A DNA stretch of 64,000 bases from Myxococcota bacterium (GTDB lineage Bacteria; Myxococcota_A; Polyangia; JAAYKL01), in assembly GCA_028278265.1 (NCBI GenBank), contig JANQET010000197.1:27309-91308 (forward strand). Reading direction: 5' to 3'. Shown piece after piece: positions 1 to 9,971 of the stretch. The translations under genes and the position numbers were made by a program. Numbering within the stretch: position 1 is the stretch's first letter; every line of letters begins with the position of its first letter. The notes below the pieces were generated by a model, which was given only the letters and a program-made list of their open reading frames with translations, did not search any database and was not told the origin of the DNA.

Positions 1-1164
1 GCTCCGGCACTTTTTCCGGAAATCTCGTGGGTTCAACGAATCTTGAAGACATTCAAAGCGCAAAGGGTCGGCGAGAAGTCCCAACTCAACGAGTGGCAGG
101 AGATACGTCAAACCTCGACCGACGTGGAGTAGGCTCGCACTCCCGAAAAGCAGCCTGAAGCCAACCTCGTGGATATCCTCAAGGGACAAGCGGTCACGAA
201 TCGACAAATCGGACAGGACGCCGTTAACAGCATCGACCAGCGGCTGCTCTATGACCGTCTTCGGAATAGTCGCCTTAGAATCTGTTACATGAAGCGGCGG
301 TAGATAGTGAACTACATCCCGCTGCCGTCGATGAAGGAGCTGGGCAGCCATTTCACCGCTGGCACCTATCTCCTGCGGTGCGACGTTGGATGACTTGTAG
401 AGGCTCGGGGGAACGGAGCGAGTCGATCCGAGATACTGAAAATCGGATAAGAGTTGCTTGAGAGCTTCGAGTGGTTGGGCAAAGAGAATGAGATAGGCGT
501 TGTGCCAGGCACGTTGTCGGTCCCGCGGGCCGACACTCCGACGGTCGAGTTGGAGATACGGTATGAAGTGGTCAAGCTCGACATTGATCTTGGTTGCGGT
601 TTGTCCACCCCAACGACAACGCCATCGGCCGTTTGAGTAGCTGAGTTTGAATAGAGGTTGTTTTGTTCTGAGACGTGGAGAGAGCAGCTGTATCTCAGTA
701 AGCACCGTTGTACCCGCATCTTCCCTCGTATCAAACCACAATTCGGTCACGAGCCGTTGTATTGATGTGCCTTCGACGATATCGCGCATCTCACCTAGGT
801 CTGTTTGACTGACAAGGTTATCAGTGTCTGGGTGCCTTGCCTGGTCGATGGCATCAGATATATCTACCTCACAGGACCAACGCAATCCGAAGGACGGCCC
901 CTCTACCTGATCGCCCGCATCAGGCCAGCCCCATGTAAGCTCGCGCAAATTGAACGCCGCTACAGGGCCGTCTAAGTGCAGTGAAACCTCAGGGCGGGGC
1001 TCAGCCAGAGTCTGCTTCAACAATAGTAGACTTTGGATAAGACTACTTTTTCCGCTGTTGTTGCGTCCTAATATGACTGTCAGTGGAGAAAAACTAATTT
1101 TTGTCCTATCCTCAAAGCTCTTGAAGCGCTTTACGGTGAGTTGTAGTAACCTGGCTCGGGTCAT
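1..1164 (-). CDS. AAA-family ATPase (RecF/OLD/DUF3696-like), partial, runs off the left edge
   Basis: My own reverse-strand translation is open from ATG at 1164 to position 1: MTRARLLQLTVKRFKSFEDRTKISFSPLTVILGRNNSGKSSLIQSLLLLKQTL..., with Walker A GRNNSGKSS. Absent from the ORF track because no stop lies inside the window. Confidence 0.8.
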   Translation of the reverse strand, partial: MTRARLLQLTVKRFKSFEDRTKISFSPLTVILGRNNSGKSSLIQSLLLLKQTLAEPRPEVSLHLDGPVAAFNLRELTWGWPDAGDQVEGPSFGLRWSCEVDISDAIDQARHPDTDNLVSQTDLGEMRDIVEGTSIQRLVTELWFDTREDAGTTVLTEIQLLSPRLRTKQPLFKLSYSNGRWRCRWGGQTATKINVELDHFIPYLQLDRRSVGPRDRQRAWHNAYLILFAQPLEALKQLLSDFQYLGSTRSVPPSLYKSSNVAPQEIGASGEMAAQLLHRRQRDVVHYLPPLHVTDSKATIPKTVIEQPLVDAVNGVLSDLSIRDRLSLEDIHEVGFRLLFGSASLLHVGRGLTYLLPLVELGLLADPLRFECLQDSLNPRDFRKKCRS

Positions 1165-1532
1165 CAGTCGTCTCCTTCCCTGGACATAGTATCGAATAAG
1201 AGAAGGTTTTCACTCTTTATTTTTGTCTCGCGCTTCGCCTTTAGATTTTTCCTGCCGTGCTTGGCCTTCTTCTTCCCCTTTTTCCCAGATATCAGTCCGG
1301 CAAGGCGCTCTTCCTCCGCCCGCTTCTGGTTCAGGTCTAGTAGGCGAGCAAGAACCTCGTCGTGGACCTCCTCAGGCCAGCGGTAGCGGTAGGGTTTCTT
1401 TTTCCTGCCCCAAGTCCCCTCGTCGATTTCGTCGGGTACACGTCCCCACCCACGGTGTAGATCCTTAAATCTTTGACGAATTTGGTGCCCAGCGGCGTCC
1501 CCGACCAATGCTGATCCAGTCCAACCATACAC
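1164..1532 (-). CDS. small basic protein, possibly a remnant of a restriction-modification-type protein
   Basis: ORF overlapping the ATPase start (ATGA). The region RWPEEVHDEVLARLLDLNQKRAEEE resembles C-terminal tails of Eco57I/MmeI-like proteins from memory only. Start is uncertain. Confidence 0.35.
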   Translation of the reverse strand: MYGWTGSALVGDAAGHQIRQRFKDLHRGWGRVPDEIDEGTWGRKKKPYRYRWPEEVHDEVLARLLDLNQKRAEEERLAGLISGKKGKKKAKHGRKNLKAKRETKIKSENLLLFDTMSREGDD

Positions 1533-1754
1533 GGTTTGATTATTCTGAGCTTTCCACTGCTCAACCCGACGCGCAGACTTTTTTCTTTCAGTGCATCTTT
1601 TTTAACAACCTCTCACCCAGGTTTCCTCCGTCCAGTTTCTATCCAGCGATCGTTTCTACTTGGGAGGCTTAGGACTTAGAATTTAGCTGGGAAGCATTTG
1701 GTGATTGTTTACATTAATGGTTAGTTCATCCGGACAGTTTGGAGGAAATCAATC

Positions 1755-3257
1755 ATGAGAGGTAACGGAATTCGCCAGAATAAAACAAAAACCATCTGGT
1801 GGTATTTGCTGTTTATTTTCAGCTATTTGGCGCTGGGTTGCAGCGACACCGTTGAACAGCCGGAGCTCAATTGGGCCAAGCAGACCAGGGGCGAATTTCG
1901 CGCCCATGGGAGCCACTTGGAGGCGCTACCGGATGGTGGATATCTCGTCGCCGCTGGAATTGACGGCAACACCATCTTCGGTCCCGACGAGGCGAACCAA
2001 ACCGCTTTTGCTGACATCGCTGCGGATGATCACACTTTTCAGGAGCAAATATTGGCGCGCTACAACACCGATGGATCTTTGCTCTGGGCCCACCGCGCGT
2101 GCAAGGGGTGTCTGTTGACCAACGGGCTGACTGTTTTCAACGATGGTTCATCCCTGCTCACCGGCATTTATACCGAGACGGTCTGGTTTGATGCTGGCGG
2201 AGCCAATGAAACCGAACTATCGTACTCAGCGGATTTCTTCCGCCACTTGTTTGCCGCCAAATTCACTGCGCAGGGATCGCTGATTTGGGTCCAACGGGTC
2301 GAGCTACCCCACCGGTCCGACCACGCGTCCACCTTCATCACGGGCACCGCAGCGCTTCCCGACGGCTCCTTTTACCTGGCCGGCATCGACGGTATCGCCA
2401 AGTACGACCCAGATGGCACGGAGGCTTGGCAGCAATTCACCGGAGGTCAGATCCAACGGATGACAGCTACAGCCGAGGGCTCGGTTTTCGTCTCCGGCAG
2501 AATCGATCGACCGACGACCTTTGGCCCAGACGAGGCCAATGAGACCACTATCACACCGGAATGGCCGCAGGATGCTCTTTTTGTGGCCCGGTATACCCAC
2601 GATGGGTCCCTGGCCTGGGTCAAACAAGCAGCCAGCTCAGATAGCTACTTAATGACCCACGATATCTTCGTCACGAAAGACAGCGCTCTTCTGCTCAGCG
2701 GATCATTTATTGAGCAGACCACAGTTGCCCCGGGGGAGGCAAACGAAACAGCGCTCGAGACACCTCCGTCAGCGGGGAGTGTTCCGGTAGAGAGTGGTTT
2801 TCTAGCTGCGTACACCCAAGAAGGTCAGCTGGAATGGGCTCAGATCACCGGAAAAATCGATTGCACTTGCAGCCCCCTTCGCGTTGCCGGTCTATCCGCT
2901 GAGCAGGGATATCTAGTGTGGAGTTGCAGGGCGTATTCCTACCTCGGAAACTGTTTACCATCTGGGGCGCCGGCCGGACTGTACGCGCAGATATTCGAAA
3001 GGGAAAACGGCCGACTCGCCTACATCAGGCGATTGGACGGGAGCAGGGCGACACCGCCAACCGATCCAGGCCTCCCCGCTCTCTCTGTGCCTCAGCGGAG
3101 CAATACGATGGTCGGCGACACCGAGCTAGGGCTTGACGGATCGCTGATCATCGTCGGCAGCTTTGGAAAATCCCTACTGCTGGGTGCCCACAGCGCAGTC
3201 CAAACAGAATTGAGCTCAACCCATCGGGATCTCTTTCTCGCCAGCTATTCCAATTAG
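1755..3257 (+). CDS. secreted lipoprotein with repeated beta-propeller-like motifs
   Basis: Lipobox LALGCSD; repeated segments such as FGPDEANxT...RYxxDGSLxWxxxA. Confidence 0.75.
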   Translation: MRGNGIRQNKTKTIWWYLLFIFSYLALGCSDTVEQPELNWAKQTRGEFRAHGSHLEALPDGGYLVAAGIDGNTIFGPDEANQTAFADIAADDHTFQEQILARYNTDGSLLWAHRACKGCLLTNGLTVFNDGSSLLTGIYTETVWFDAGGANETELSYSADFFRHLFAAKFTAQGSLIWVQRVELPHRSDHASTFITGTAALPDGSFYLAGIDGIAKYDPDGTEAWQQFTGGQIQRMTATAEGSVFVSGRIDRPTTFGPDEANETTITPEWPQDALFVARYTHDGSLAWVKQAASSDSYLMTHDIFVTKDSALLLSGSFIEQTTVAPGEANETALETPPSAGSVPVESGFLAAYTQEGQLEWAQITGKIDCTCSPLRVAGLSAEQGYLVWSCRAYSYLGNCLPSGAPAGLYAQIFERENGRLAYIRRLDGSRATPPTDPGLPALSVPQRSNTMVGDTELGLDGSLIIVGSFGKSLLLGAHSAVQTELSSTHRDLFLASYSN

Positions 3258-3402
3258 CTCCAAACGAAGTGGCGCCGCGGGATTGATTGATTTCAAATGG
3301 TTACGTGTAGGGGTCGCCCTCGCGGCTACCCGTGAAATCGAGCATCGGCTTTGTTTCTCCGGAATCACTTTTGAGGTCGGTTCCAGTTTCACCATTCCAG
3401 TC

Positions 3403-5496
3403 TCAGTCCGAGAAACATCGAAACGATCGCAACATTTCGTCATACGCCGGTGGCCAAGGCCCGTTTATCGCGGCGAGCACCAAGAAAAAGTACTCCCCAC
3501 ATTGAACACCGATCGCGATCATCGGTCCTTCGCCCCAGTTTTCGCTGGTCCATCGGCCGGTGAGCTCGATCGCTTTCTCTGTTCCGAGTGTGATGTGTCG
3601 AACTCGCTCTGTCCTTATCCCGCCTTCGAGGTAGGCACCCGGATAGACTTGAGCTGCCAACTCGACGATCGAATCGTGCTCCAACGGTGTCCTTGACCGC
3701 TGCCGATAGATTAAAAACGAGTCTGCCGGATTAATGGTGAGCTCCACTGCCAGGTCGCCCCGTTGCCGTGCGTATTCGACGCCGCGAGAACCGAGTTTGA
3801 AGCGGGTCGGTGCGCGCACCTGGAAACCGTTCTGAGTGATCGTGCGCCATTGCTGATCTTGATTTCCGCCTTTCCCCAACAGACGACGCTCGAGTTTGGC
3901 GAGATACTTCTCGGCCCATTGCACCTCGTTCAGGGATCGCTTCTCCTCGGTTCTGGGACGGTTTTTGATATCCATTTCTTTGTAGGCGCTGGCGTAGTCT
4001 GCCCCGTAAATCGCGGTACGCGAAACGTCGACCCAACCCAGCTCTTTCAGGTAGTTGCGAGCACCGCTGCAGTCGCGGAGGTGTAGATTGCCGTTGGCGG
4101 GGCTATCCAGACCGGCGAACCCTTTGCCGTAGCCCACCGCTCCACGACCGTTGACCTTCACGACGGCGATACCCCGCGCAATCTTCAACTGCAACAAGGG
4201 ATCGTAGGTGTGACCCTGCAGCGTCCCCGGTCCACCCTTGGTCCACAGCATAGCGGGGACGGGATTGTCAACCGAAGCGTTTTGCGGACGATACAGAATC
4301 ATCGGAATCGAAATCCCCTCCGGATTGGTGTAGCGCACGTGCTCTCCGGACGCCAATTGTTCGCGAGCCAATTTGGGGTTGAGATTATCGGTGATTCGCC
4401 GCAACTGGCTCTGCCGCAGCTCCAGCAAAAACAAATCAGCTGGGCTCGTATCGCTGGTATGAAGGAAGACAACCGCGGTTGATTGAGGAGAAAACCGCAG
4501 GGCCGTCGTCTGCCCCAGCGGAGGTGTCGGATTGGACACCGGTTGCATGGTCTGAGTCTCGTAAATGATGGGTCGAGACGCGCCGTTCTGGCTGGCAATG
4601 AGCCCCATGTATCGCCCGTCCGGGGAGAGCTCAATCTGATGAATATCCCCGACCCCGACCACCACCTCTCGAACTTGCCCTTCGGGAATCGATGCCGCCC
4701 ACAACGATTCATATTCGCCGTTTTTCGAGCTGGCGAAGTAGAGCTCTCGTCCGTCCGCTGCAAAAGCGGCCGCCCGCTGGGGCAAGTAGTTTTCCCGCTC
4801 CGTCAGGGGCAGGGGGGCGTCATCAGGACGGCTCATGTCCTGCAGGAGAAGCTGGCTGTTGCGCAACACCCCCGGCTTCTCCAGTGCTACCCAACGTCCA
4901 TCGCTGCTAATGGCCACCACCCCCTGTGCGGGCGTCCCCTCGAGCAGCACCCGACGCGGGTAGCCTTTACTGGCAATTTGGACCAATCGCCATGTGCGCG
5001 ATACATCGTCATTGACTACAATCCAAAACGAATCGCCATTTTTTCTCCACCCCAGAAATCTCACCTCGCCCTGAGCAGAAGGGGTAAGATCCAATGGATC
5101 GTCATCCCCGTGACCAACCCAAAGATGGCGTGTCACGCCGGAGGAAGCCGGCGCAAAATACAGGACGCGATCATCCCGCGGAAAAGGACGCGCTGCCCGG
5201 ATGTCCCCATCCGCCAACTCGACGACGGGCGTTTGCTGCCCGCTATCCAAATCGATTCGCACCGCCCGAGCCGGACCGTCCATTTCGAGGTTAACCAGGA
5301 CACTCTTACCATCGGGGAAGTAGTGCGAATCTCGCATCGCGGCAAAGCTGAAAAACGGTGCCGCCCTGGGTTGTACCGATGGTGTGCCGGCGTTGCTCGT
5401 CACAGTCGGCACTGGTCGCTGGCAACCCAACAGGACGAACGCGACCGAAAAAAGAAGGCTCTGTTTCAAAACACGATTTTGCAGTCTTATACCCAT
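3403..5496 (-). CDS. lipoprotein with S9 prolyl-oligopeptidase-like WD40/beta-propeller N-terminus and a truncated, Ser-less hydrolase domain
   Basis: Lipobox VLLGCQRP; TolB/S9-like repeats (SPDGRYMGLIAS..., FSPQSTAVVFL); hydrolase portion MLWTKGGPGTLQGHTYDPLLQ...GRGAVGYGKGF...YGADYAS where GxSxGG is expected. Confidence 0.7.
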   Translation of the reverse strand: MGIRLQNRVLKQSLLFSVAFVLLGCQRPVPTVTSNAGTPSVQPRAAPFFSFAAMRDSHYFPDGKSVLVNLEMDGPARAVRIDLDSGQQTPVVELADGDIRAARPFPRDDRVLYFAPASSGVTRHLWVGHGDDDPLDLTPSAQGEVRFLGWRKNGDSFWIVVNDDVSRTWRLVQIASKGYPRRVLLEGTPAQGVVAISSDGRWVALEKPGVLRNSQLLLQDMSRPDDAPLPLTERENYLPQRAAAFAADGRELYFASSKNGEYESLWAASIPEGQVREVVVGVGDIHQIELSPDGRYMGLIASQNGASRPIIYETQTMQPVSNPTPPLGQTTALRFSPQSTAVVFLHTSDTSPADLFLLELRQSQLRRITDNLNPKLAREQLASGEHVRYTNPEGISIPMILYRPQNASVDNPVPAMLWTKGGPGTLQGHTYDPLLQLKIARGIAVVKVNGRGAVGYGKGFAGLDSPANGNLHLRDCSGARNYLKELGWVDVSRTAIYGADYASAYKEMDIKNRPRTEEKRSLNEVQWAEKYLAKLERRLLGKGGNQDQQWRTITQNGFQVRAPTRFKLGSRGVEYARQRGDLAVELTINPADSFLIYRQRSRTPLEHDSIVELAAQVYPGAYLEGGIRTERVRHITLGTEKAIELTGRWTSENWGEGPMIAIGVQCGEYFFLVLAAINGPWPPAYDEMLRSFRCFSD

Positions 5497-6305
5497 GGCG
5501 AATACCCCGTCATTTGCTCATTGTGAGGCAACAAAAATATTGCGATGCAATCTATCACCCATCCTGATCACATAACGTTTCGAGAATCGGTATGTTCCAA
5601 ATTGATGTGTATCGTTCTTTGAAATCCACAGCTTGAAACTTGGTATGGCCAGACATTGGATCAATTTGATACACTCCCTCCATGAACCACCGCTGCCGTA
5701 TCTCCGCAACTGCGCTCACGACCTATCCACTTATTTCGGCTATGCCTGGACGATCAACAACGACTGTCCATAGGTCACGATTAGCTCGGCCGGAAGGAGA
5801 TTCAGGTGAAACACTGCCTGTTGGAGCGTCTGATGCTGCACATGGGGCACAGAGGCGCGAATGAAACGTAGCAGTAACCTGAATTCAGGTCATCAACTAA
5901 AGAATAGCGAATCTTCAATTTTTTGAAGACAAGCCGATCGCGGATGAAAGGACCGATCTTCCGAACGGCTACCTCACAGACCAGTCAGTTGCCTACTGTC
6001 GGCTGTGTGCAGAGTGTTTACGCGGCATTCTCGACACTGTTGACACTGCGGATTCATTGCAAAAATTTACCCCTTGCGTAATTCGGGGCAGGTTTGATCC
6101 TGTTTCGGGCGGGATTGCACGGTAATACGCTCCCTCACGCCGATGCCATAATCTGGTTTAGTTCTTGCGTAGGCCCAAGACTTATTCAGGTACCGAATAA
6201 CCGGTATTCTGAAATGAGGTGAACAGACGGCGATCTCTCGCCGAATTTTGGTGGGATTTGTCGAATGAAAATGAATGAGCAAACGCAAAGAAACGGAGTA
6301 TCAAA

Positions 6306-7082
6306 ATGAACCGTAAACTAATCACAATGAGCATCGCTTTTGGTGCGGTGTCCCTCGTCGGATTGGTCTTCTTGAGCCAATCCGAGTCCTTCGGGGCAAC
6401 CCAAATCAGACGTCTTTACGGATGCGATGAAAACGTCGAGGTGCGTTCGTTGACCGTTCTCAAAGGGTGGGTCAACGACAGTCCGGTGGAGGGGAAGATA
6501 TCCGCGGTGATCAACACCGGCCGGGGAGGGGTATCCAGCTGCAAGTTCAACCGACTTCCCAAGGGGTTCAATGCCGCTACCTTCGGTACCCATCAGTGAA
6601 CTTCGCATCACACATCTGCTGGTCTGAGCAGAATTGGTGAGCAAGTATCCAACCTTTACGATTTGACAGGCGGCAACTATCGCGTCCAACGCAAGGTTTA
6701 CTATCCGGAGTTTCCCCAAAGCGAGCTGGTGTTCGAAACCGAGGTCAAAGCGATCGACGAATCGAATTGGGAGACTGTGATAGAGATTTCCGGGCGCTAC
6801 GACGGGCCCACCGATGTCGTCGGGGTACAAGACTATCGAATTGAATGGACTACCGATGGAAAGACACTGTTTGAAAAAGGGACTGCCCTTCTGGTGCTCT
6901 CCTCCGGAAGAGGGGTGCGCAGCGAATGGCGATCGAAAATATACCCACAAAAGCCCCGGTTCGATGGATTCCCACCGGAGGGGGAAATTGTCACGGTCAC
7001 CTACGCTCCCTTCAAGGTCGACGGCCACCAAATGAGCTATCGCTGGGAGGGGACGGTCTCGCCCAATGGCGTGGACCACTAA
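6306..7082 (+). CDS. candidate selenoprotein: exported protein with in-frame UGA at 6597-6599 (ORF-track pieces 6306..6599 and 6663..7082)
   Basis: Both ORFs are in one frame with only TGA between them: ...NAATFGTHQ-U-TSHHTSAGLSRIGEQVSNLYDLTGGNYRVQRKVYYPEF.... Hydrophobic N-terminus. Hairpin just downstream of the UGA. Confidence 0.55.
6608..6640 (+). promoter_or_regulatory. candidate bacterial SECIS hairpin downstream of UGA 6597
   Basis: TCTGCT(6615-6620)-GGTCTG-AGCAGA(6627-6632), a perfect 6-bp stem with G first in the loop at +22 from the UGA. Outer TCAC(6608-6611)/GTGA(6637-6640) extend it across an internal loop. Confidence 0.55.
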
Positions 7083-7164
7083 AATAAAACCGCGGCTGAA
7101 AACGTGTCCTAAGCAACAACGGGGATGCTCGTTAAATCGTCCGAGTCTCGGAGCATCGCATACC

Positions 7165-7191
7165 GACCCCGTTTCCGGGGTCCTTTTTTTT
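7165..7191 (+). terminator. Rho-independent terminator
   Basis: GACCCCG-TTTC-CGGGGTC followed by C and eight T residues. Confidence 0.8.
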
Positions 7192-7239
7192 CAGGGAACC
7201 CTTCGCCGGGTTGTGTGTGTAAGGGGTTAGAGGCAACAT

Positions 7240-7830
7240 ATGGGTGCTTTGGCAGCGGAACAAAAAAACTCGGGTGAACTCAGCGAGCTCGTCTTGCACC
7301 GCGCGAAAAACGGGGATTCCCAGGCGTTCGAGCAGCTGGTGGTGCTGTACCATACCGCTGTTTACCAGTTGCTGTGGCGAATGCTGGAGCGGTCCTCGGG
7401 GCAGGCTCGGGTAGAGGACCTGGTTCAAGAGACGTTTTTACGCGTCTTTCGCTCCCTCTCGCGTTTCGAGCGGGGTGGTTCGGCGAAACTCTCCACTTGG
7501 ATATTGACCATTGCCACCCGGCTCGCCTTGAACGAGCTTCGGAATCAGAAAAAAACGGTCAGGTTTGAAGATACGACAAACGACTTGTCGAGCGGTGACC
7601 GTCCGGACGAGGCTTTTCAAAAACGTCGCGTTGCTGCCGCCATTCGAGAAGCGGTTGCCAATTTGAGTCCGGAGCACAGGGCTGTATTTGTCCTGCGCGA
7701 GTACCACGGGCTGGAGTATGCCGAGATTGCTGGCGCGCTGCAAATCGATCTCGGCACGGTGAAGTCCAGGCTGTCCCGCGCGCGCGGCGCTCTTAGAAAA
7801 TCTCTCAAGGAGGTGCGCCATGACAGTTGA
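7240..7830 (+). CDS. ECF-type RNA polymerase sigma-70 factor
   Basis: Region 2 VEDLVQETFLRVFRSLSRFERGGSAKLSTWILTIATRLALNELR and region 4 HRAVFVLREYHGLEYAEIAGALQIDLGTVKSRLSRARGALRKSL. Confidence 0.93.
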   Translation: MGALAAEQKNSGELSELVLHRAKNGDSQAFEQLVVLYHTAVYQLLWRMLERSSGQARVEDLVQETFLRVFRSLSRFERGGSAKLSTWILTIATRLALNELRNQKKTVRFEDTTNDLSSGDRPDEAFQKRRVAAAIREAVANLSPEHRAVFVLREYHGLEYAEIAGALQIDLGTVKSRLSRARGALRKSLKEVRHDS

Positions 7831-9040
7831 TAAAAATGGTCCAATCTCACGGGCCAAGAACGACACCCCCATTGGCGCTGAGATCTGGGAGTACACACCG
7901 CCGGAGCCACAGTCCGATCTGGTGGCGCGGGTCATGGACGGTGTCGCCAAAGAGAAGCAGCAGGGAGCTCGGATAAAGGGTGACACGTCTCGGATCGCTG
8001 TCTTGATCGCAGCTGTAGTCGTTTTGTTTCTTGTTTGTGTGACCATTTTCTTAACTGTAGCCAAGCCCGCGCCGATCGTTGGCGAATTGGTGGCCTCGGC
8101 GCGCCAGGAACTGAAGCTGGGTGACAGAGCCGTGGCGATTGTCAGGCCCGAAACGCGTATTTCATTTGAAATTGTCAAGCCTTATTTGTTCTTTGCCGGC
8201 AATGCAATCATGACCCAGGACCTTGGCCAGGTTCGGTACAAGGTGGAAAAAGGCGGATCTTTCGAAGTGGTGACACCAGCATGCCGGGTCCGCGTCACGG
8301 GCACCGAGTTTACAACGGAGGTAAGTGAAATGAACAAGAAATCGACGACCCTCATGCTGGGTGGGGCCGCTGTGGTCACAGCAGTGACAGTCTATGCGGG
8401 AAGCGTCATCATGGAGAATGAACATGGATCCTTGGCGCTGAGTCCGGGACAAAGTGGTCAGGCCACCGCGGACGAAGCCCCTCAACGCGGCGCGCTGTCC
8501 CGAACCCCGAGGGAAACCGCCAATCAGAACAAAGTGCATCAGACCACGCGGAAACGGTTGAAAGACAGAGCCGACCGGGAGAAACTCATAGCGGCCATCA
8601 AACTCGCCAAGCAGCGCCGGCTGAGGCAGCGCACGGCACCGAGTGGAGAGGAATCGGCACCGACGCATACCAATCCGGACCAAGCTGAGAAAGACCAAGG
8701 CCAGCTCTCCGAAGAGAGCATTCGCGATGCGGTGCGCGAGATCATTCCGGAGATAAAAACCTGTTATGAAGAGCAACTCGCAAACGATAGTGAGCTGGCT
8801 GGAAGACTGTCTGTCTATTTCAAAATCATCGGCGAACCGGATGTGGGCGGCATCATCGACGATGCCGAGATTGTTAGGGACGGCTCAGACCAGAGTCTGG
8901 CCGGTAATGAAGATTTCACGGACTGCATCTTGGATTCGATGGATTTGATTGAGCTACCGGCCCCCGAAGACGGCGGTGAAGTCATCGTCACCTACCCCTT
9001 CGAATTTACCGTACCGGAACCAGGTGAGGACGAAGAATAG
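7820..9040 (+). CDS. membrane protein with FecR-like domain and AgmX/TonB-like C-terminus, partner of the ECF sigma
   Basis: Overlaps the sigma gene; TM segment IAVLIAAVVVLFLVCVTIFLTV; FecR-like GGSFEVVTPACRVRVTGTEFTTEV; C-terminal IRDAVREIIPEIKTCYEEQLANDSELAGRLSVYFKI. Confidence 0.7.
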   Translation: MTVDKNGPISRAKNDTPIGAEIWEYTPPEPQSDLVARVMDGVAKEKQQGARIKGDTSRIAVLIAAVVVLFLVCVTIFLTVAKPAPIVGELVASARQELKLGDRAVAIVRPETRISFEIVKPYLFFAGNAIMTQDLGQVRYKVEKGGSFEVVTPACRVRVTGTEFTTEVSEMNKKSTTLMLGGAAVVTAVTVYAGSVIMENEHGSLALSPGQSGQATADEAPQRGALSRTPRETANQNKVHQTTRKRLKDRADREKLIAAIKLAKQRRLRQRTAPSGEESAPTHTNPDQAEKDQGQLSEESIRDAVREIIPEIKTCYEEQLANDSELAGRLSVYFKIIGEPDVGGIIDDAEIVRDGSDQSLAGNEDFTDCILDSMDLIELPAPEDGGEVIVTYPFEFTVPEPGEDEE

Positions 9041-9054
9041 GGACGACACCGCTC

Positions 9055-9815
9055 TCAGAGAGGTGTTTCGCCGGTCACCACCGGTCGGGATTCGTCCTGA
9101 ATCCAGTCGTAGAGGGAACCGTCGTAGTTTGCCATTTTTTCAAAACCGAGCAAAAGGGCGACAAATAGCCACACTGGAGCGGATGCCGAGGGTTCACGTA
9201 AAGCGCAAGCTTTTGTCTTCGGTGATGCCCAGCCCGTGCCACTCCGATGAAATGATATCGAAATTGATAAATGTGTTGTCGCCTTCGATCCAGGTTGTCC
9301 AGTCCTGAAACAGGGCGCCGGGAATATGTCCGGCGTTGGTGATGTAGTCGTGGTAGTCGTCTCCGATATATTCGTCGAAGGTCCGAATATCGATTAGGAC
9401 GGTGTTCGGTGAATCGAGGTTGCCTTCGATTTCATCTGCCTCTACCAGCAGCTCGGGACTCCCCGGAACGGTGTCGCCAAAATCAACCGAGGTGGGGTGA
9501 GTCGGTTGACTCTCCGTGCCGTAGCCCTCGGCCACCCAGGCGGTCAAGCCGCCGTTGAGAAGTCGCGTGTCGTCCACCCCTGCATACATCAACGCCCAGA
9601 TGATTCGGGTCGCGTGGGGCAGGGTGGGTCCGTACACGACCACGGTGGTATCGGCACGGATGCCGTGGGACTCGATGATCGATTGCAGCTCGGTGTCCGG
9701 CAGTAGATTGGCGTCCTCCGGCGTGGCCGGCGGCATCGCGCCTTTGTTGAACATGGGGAACTCGATGTTGATCGCCTCGGGGATGTCGCGATCACCCGGG
9801 TCTCGGTGCCGATGC
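9055..9815 (-). pseudogene. rhodanese (thiosulfate sulfurtransferase) with UGA at the catalytic Cys position plus at least one frameshift
   Basis: DIPEAINIEFPMFNKGAM..., VLIDIRTFDEYIGDD...NAGHIPGALFQDW...EDKSLRFT-U-TLGIRSSVA, then after a frame change FVALLLGFEKMANYDGSLYDWIQDESRPVVTGETPL*. UxxGxRS aligns with the CxxGxRS catalytic loop. Confidence 0.65.
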
Positions 9816-9971
9816 CGAGCTATGCGATGAGCTCGTTGAGTTCCTCGGCGCCTTTGAGCTCGGCCGTCTCTTCGAATAGCTGGCGATAGTCAAATTGTTG
9901 GGCGCGTGACGATCGGCGAATAGCGCGCGGGGGCTATCGGGTATACTCTATTATCAACAAGGAGAAGACCG

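Noticed and set aside
3370-3405. Possible Sec read-through at the end of the S9-like gene (UGA 3403 followed by ~34 open codons)
   Set aside because: No Cys/Sec motif, no clear G-loop hairpin and low-complexity extension; a normal stop is more likely.
4483-5526. 347-aa ORF antisense to the S9-like gene
   Set aside because: Opposite-strand ORF in a GC-rich gene; composition (Arg/Pro/His-rich) and lack of RBS indicate spurious.
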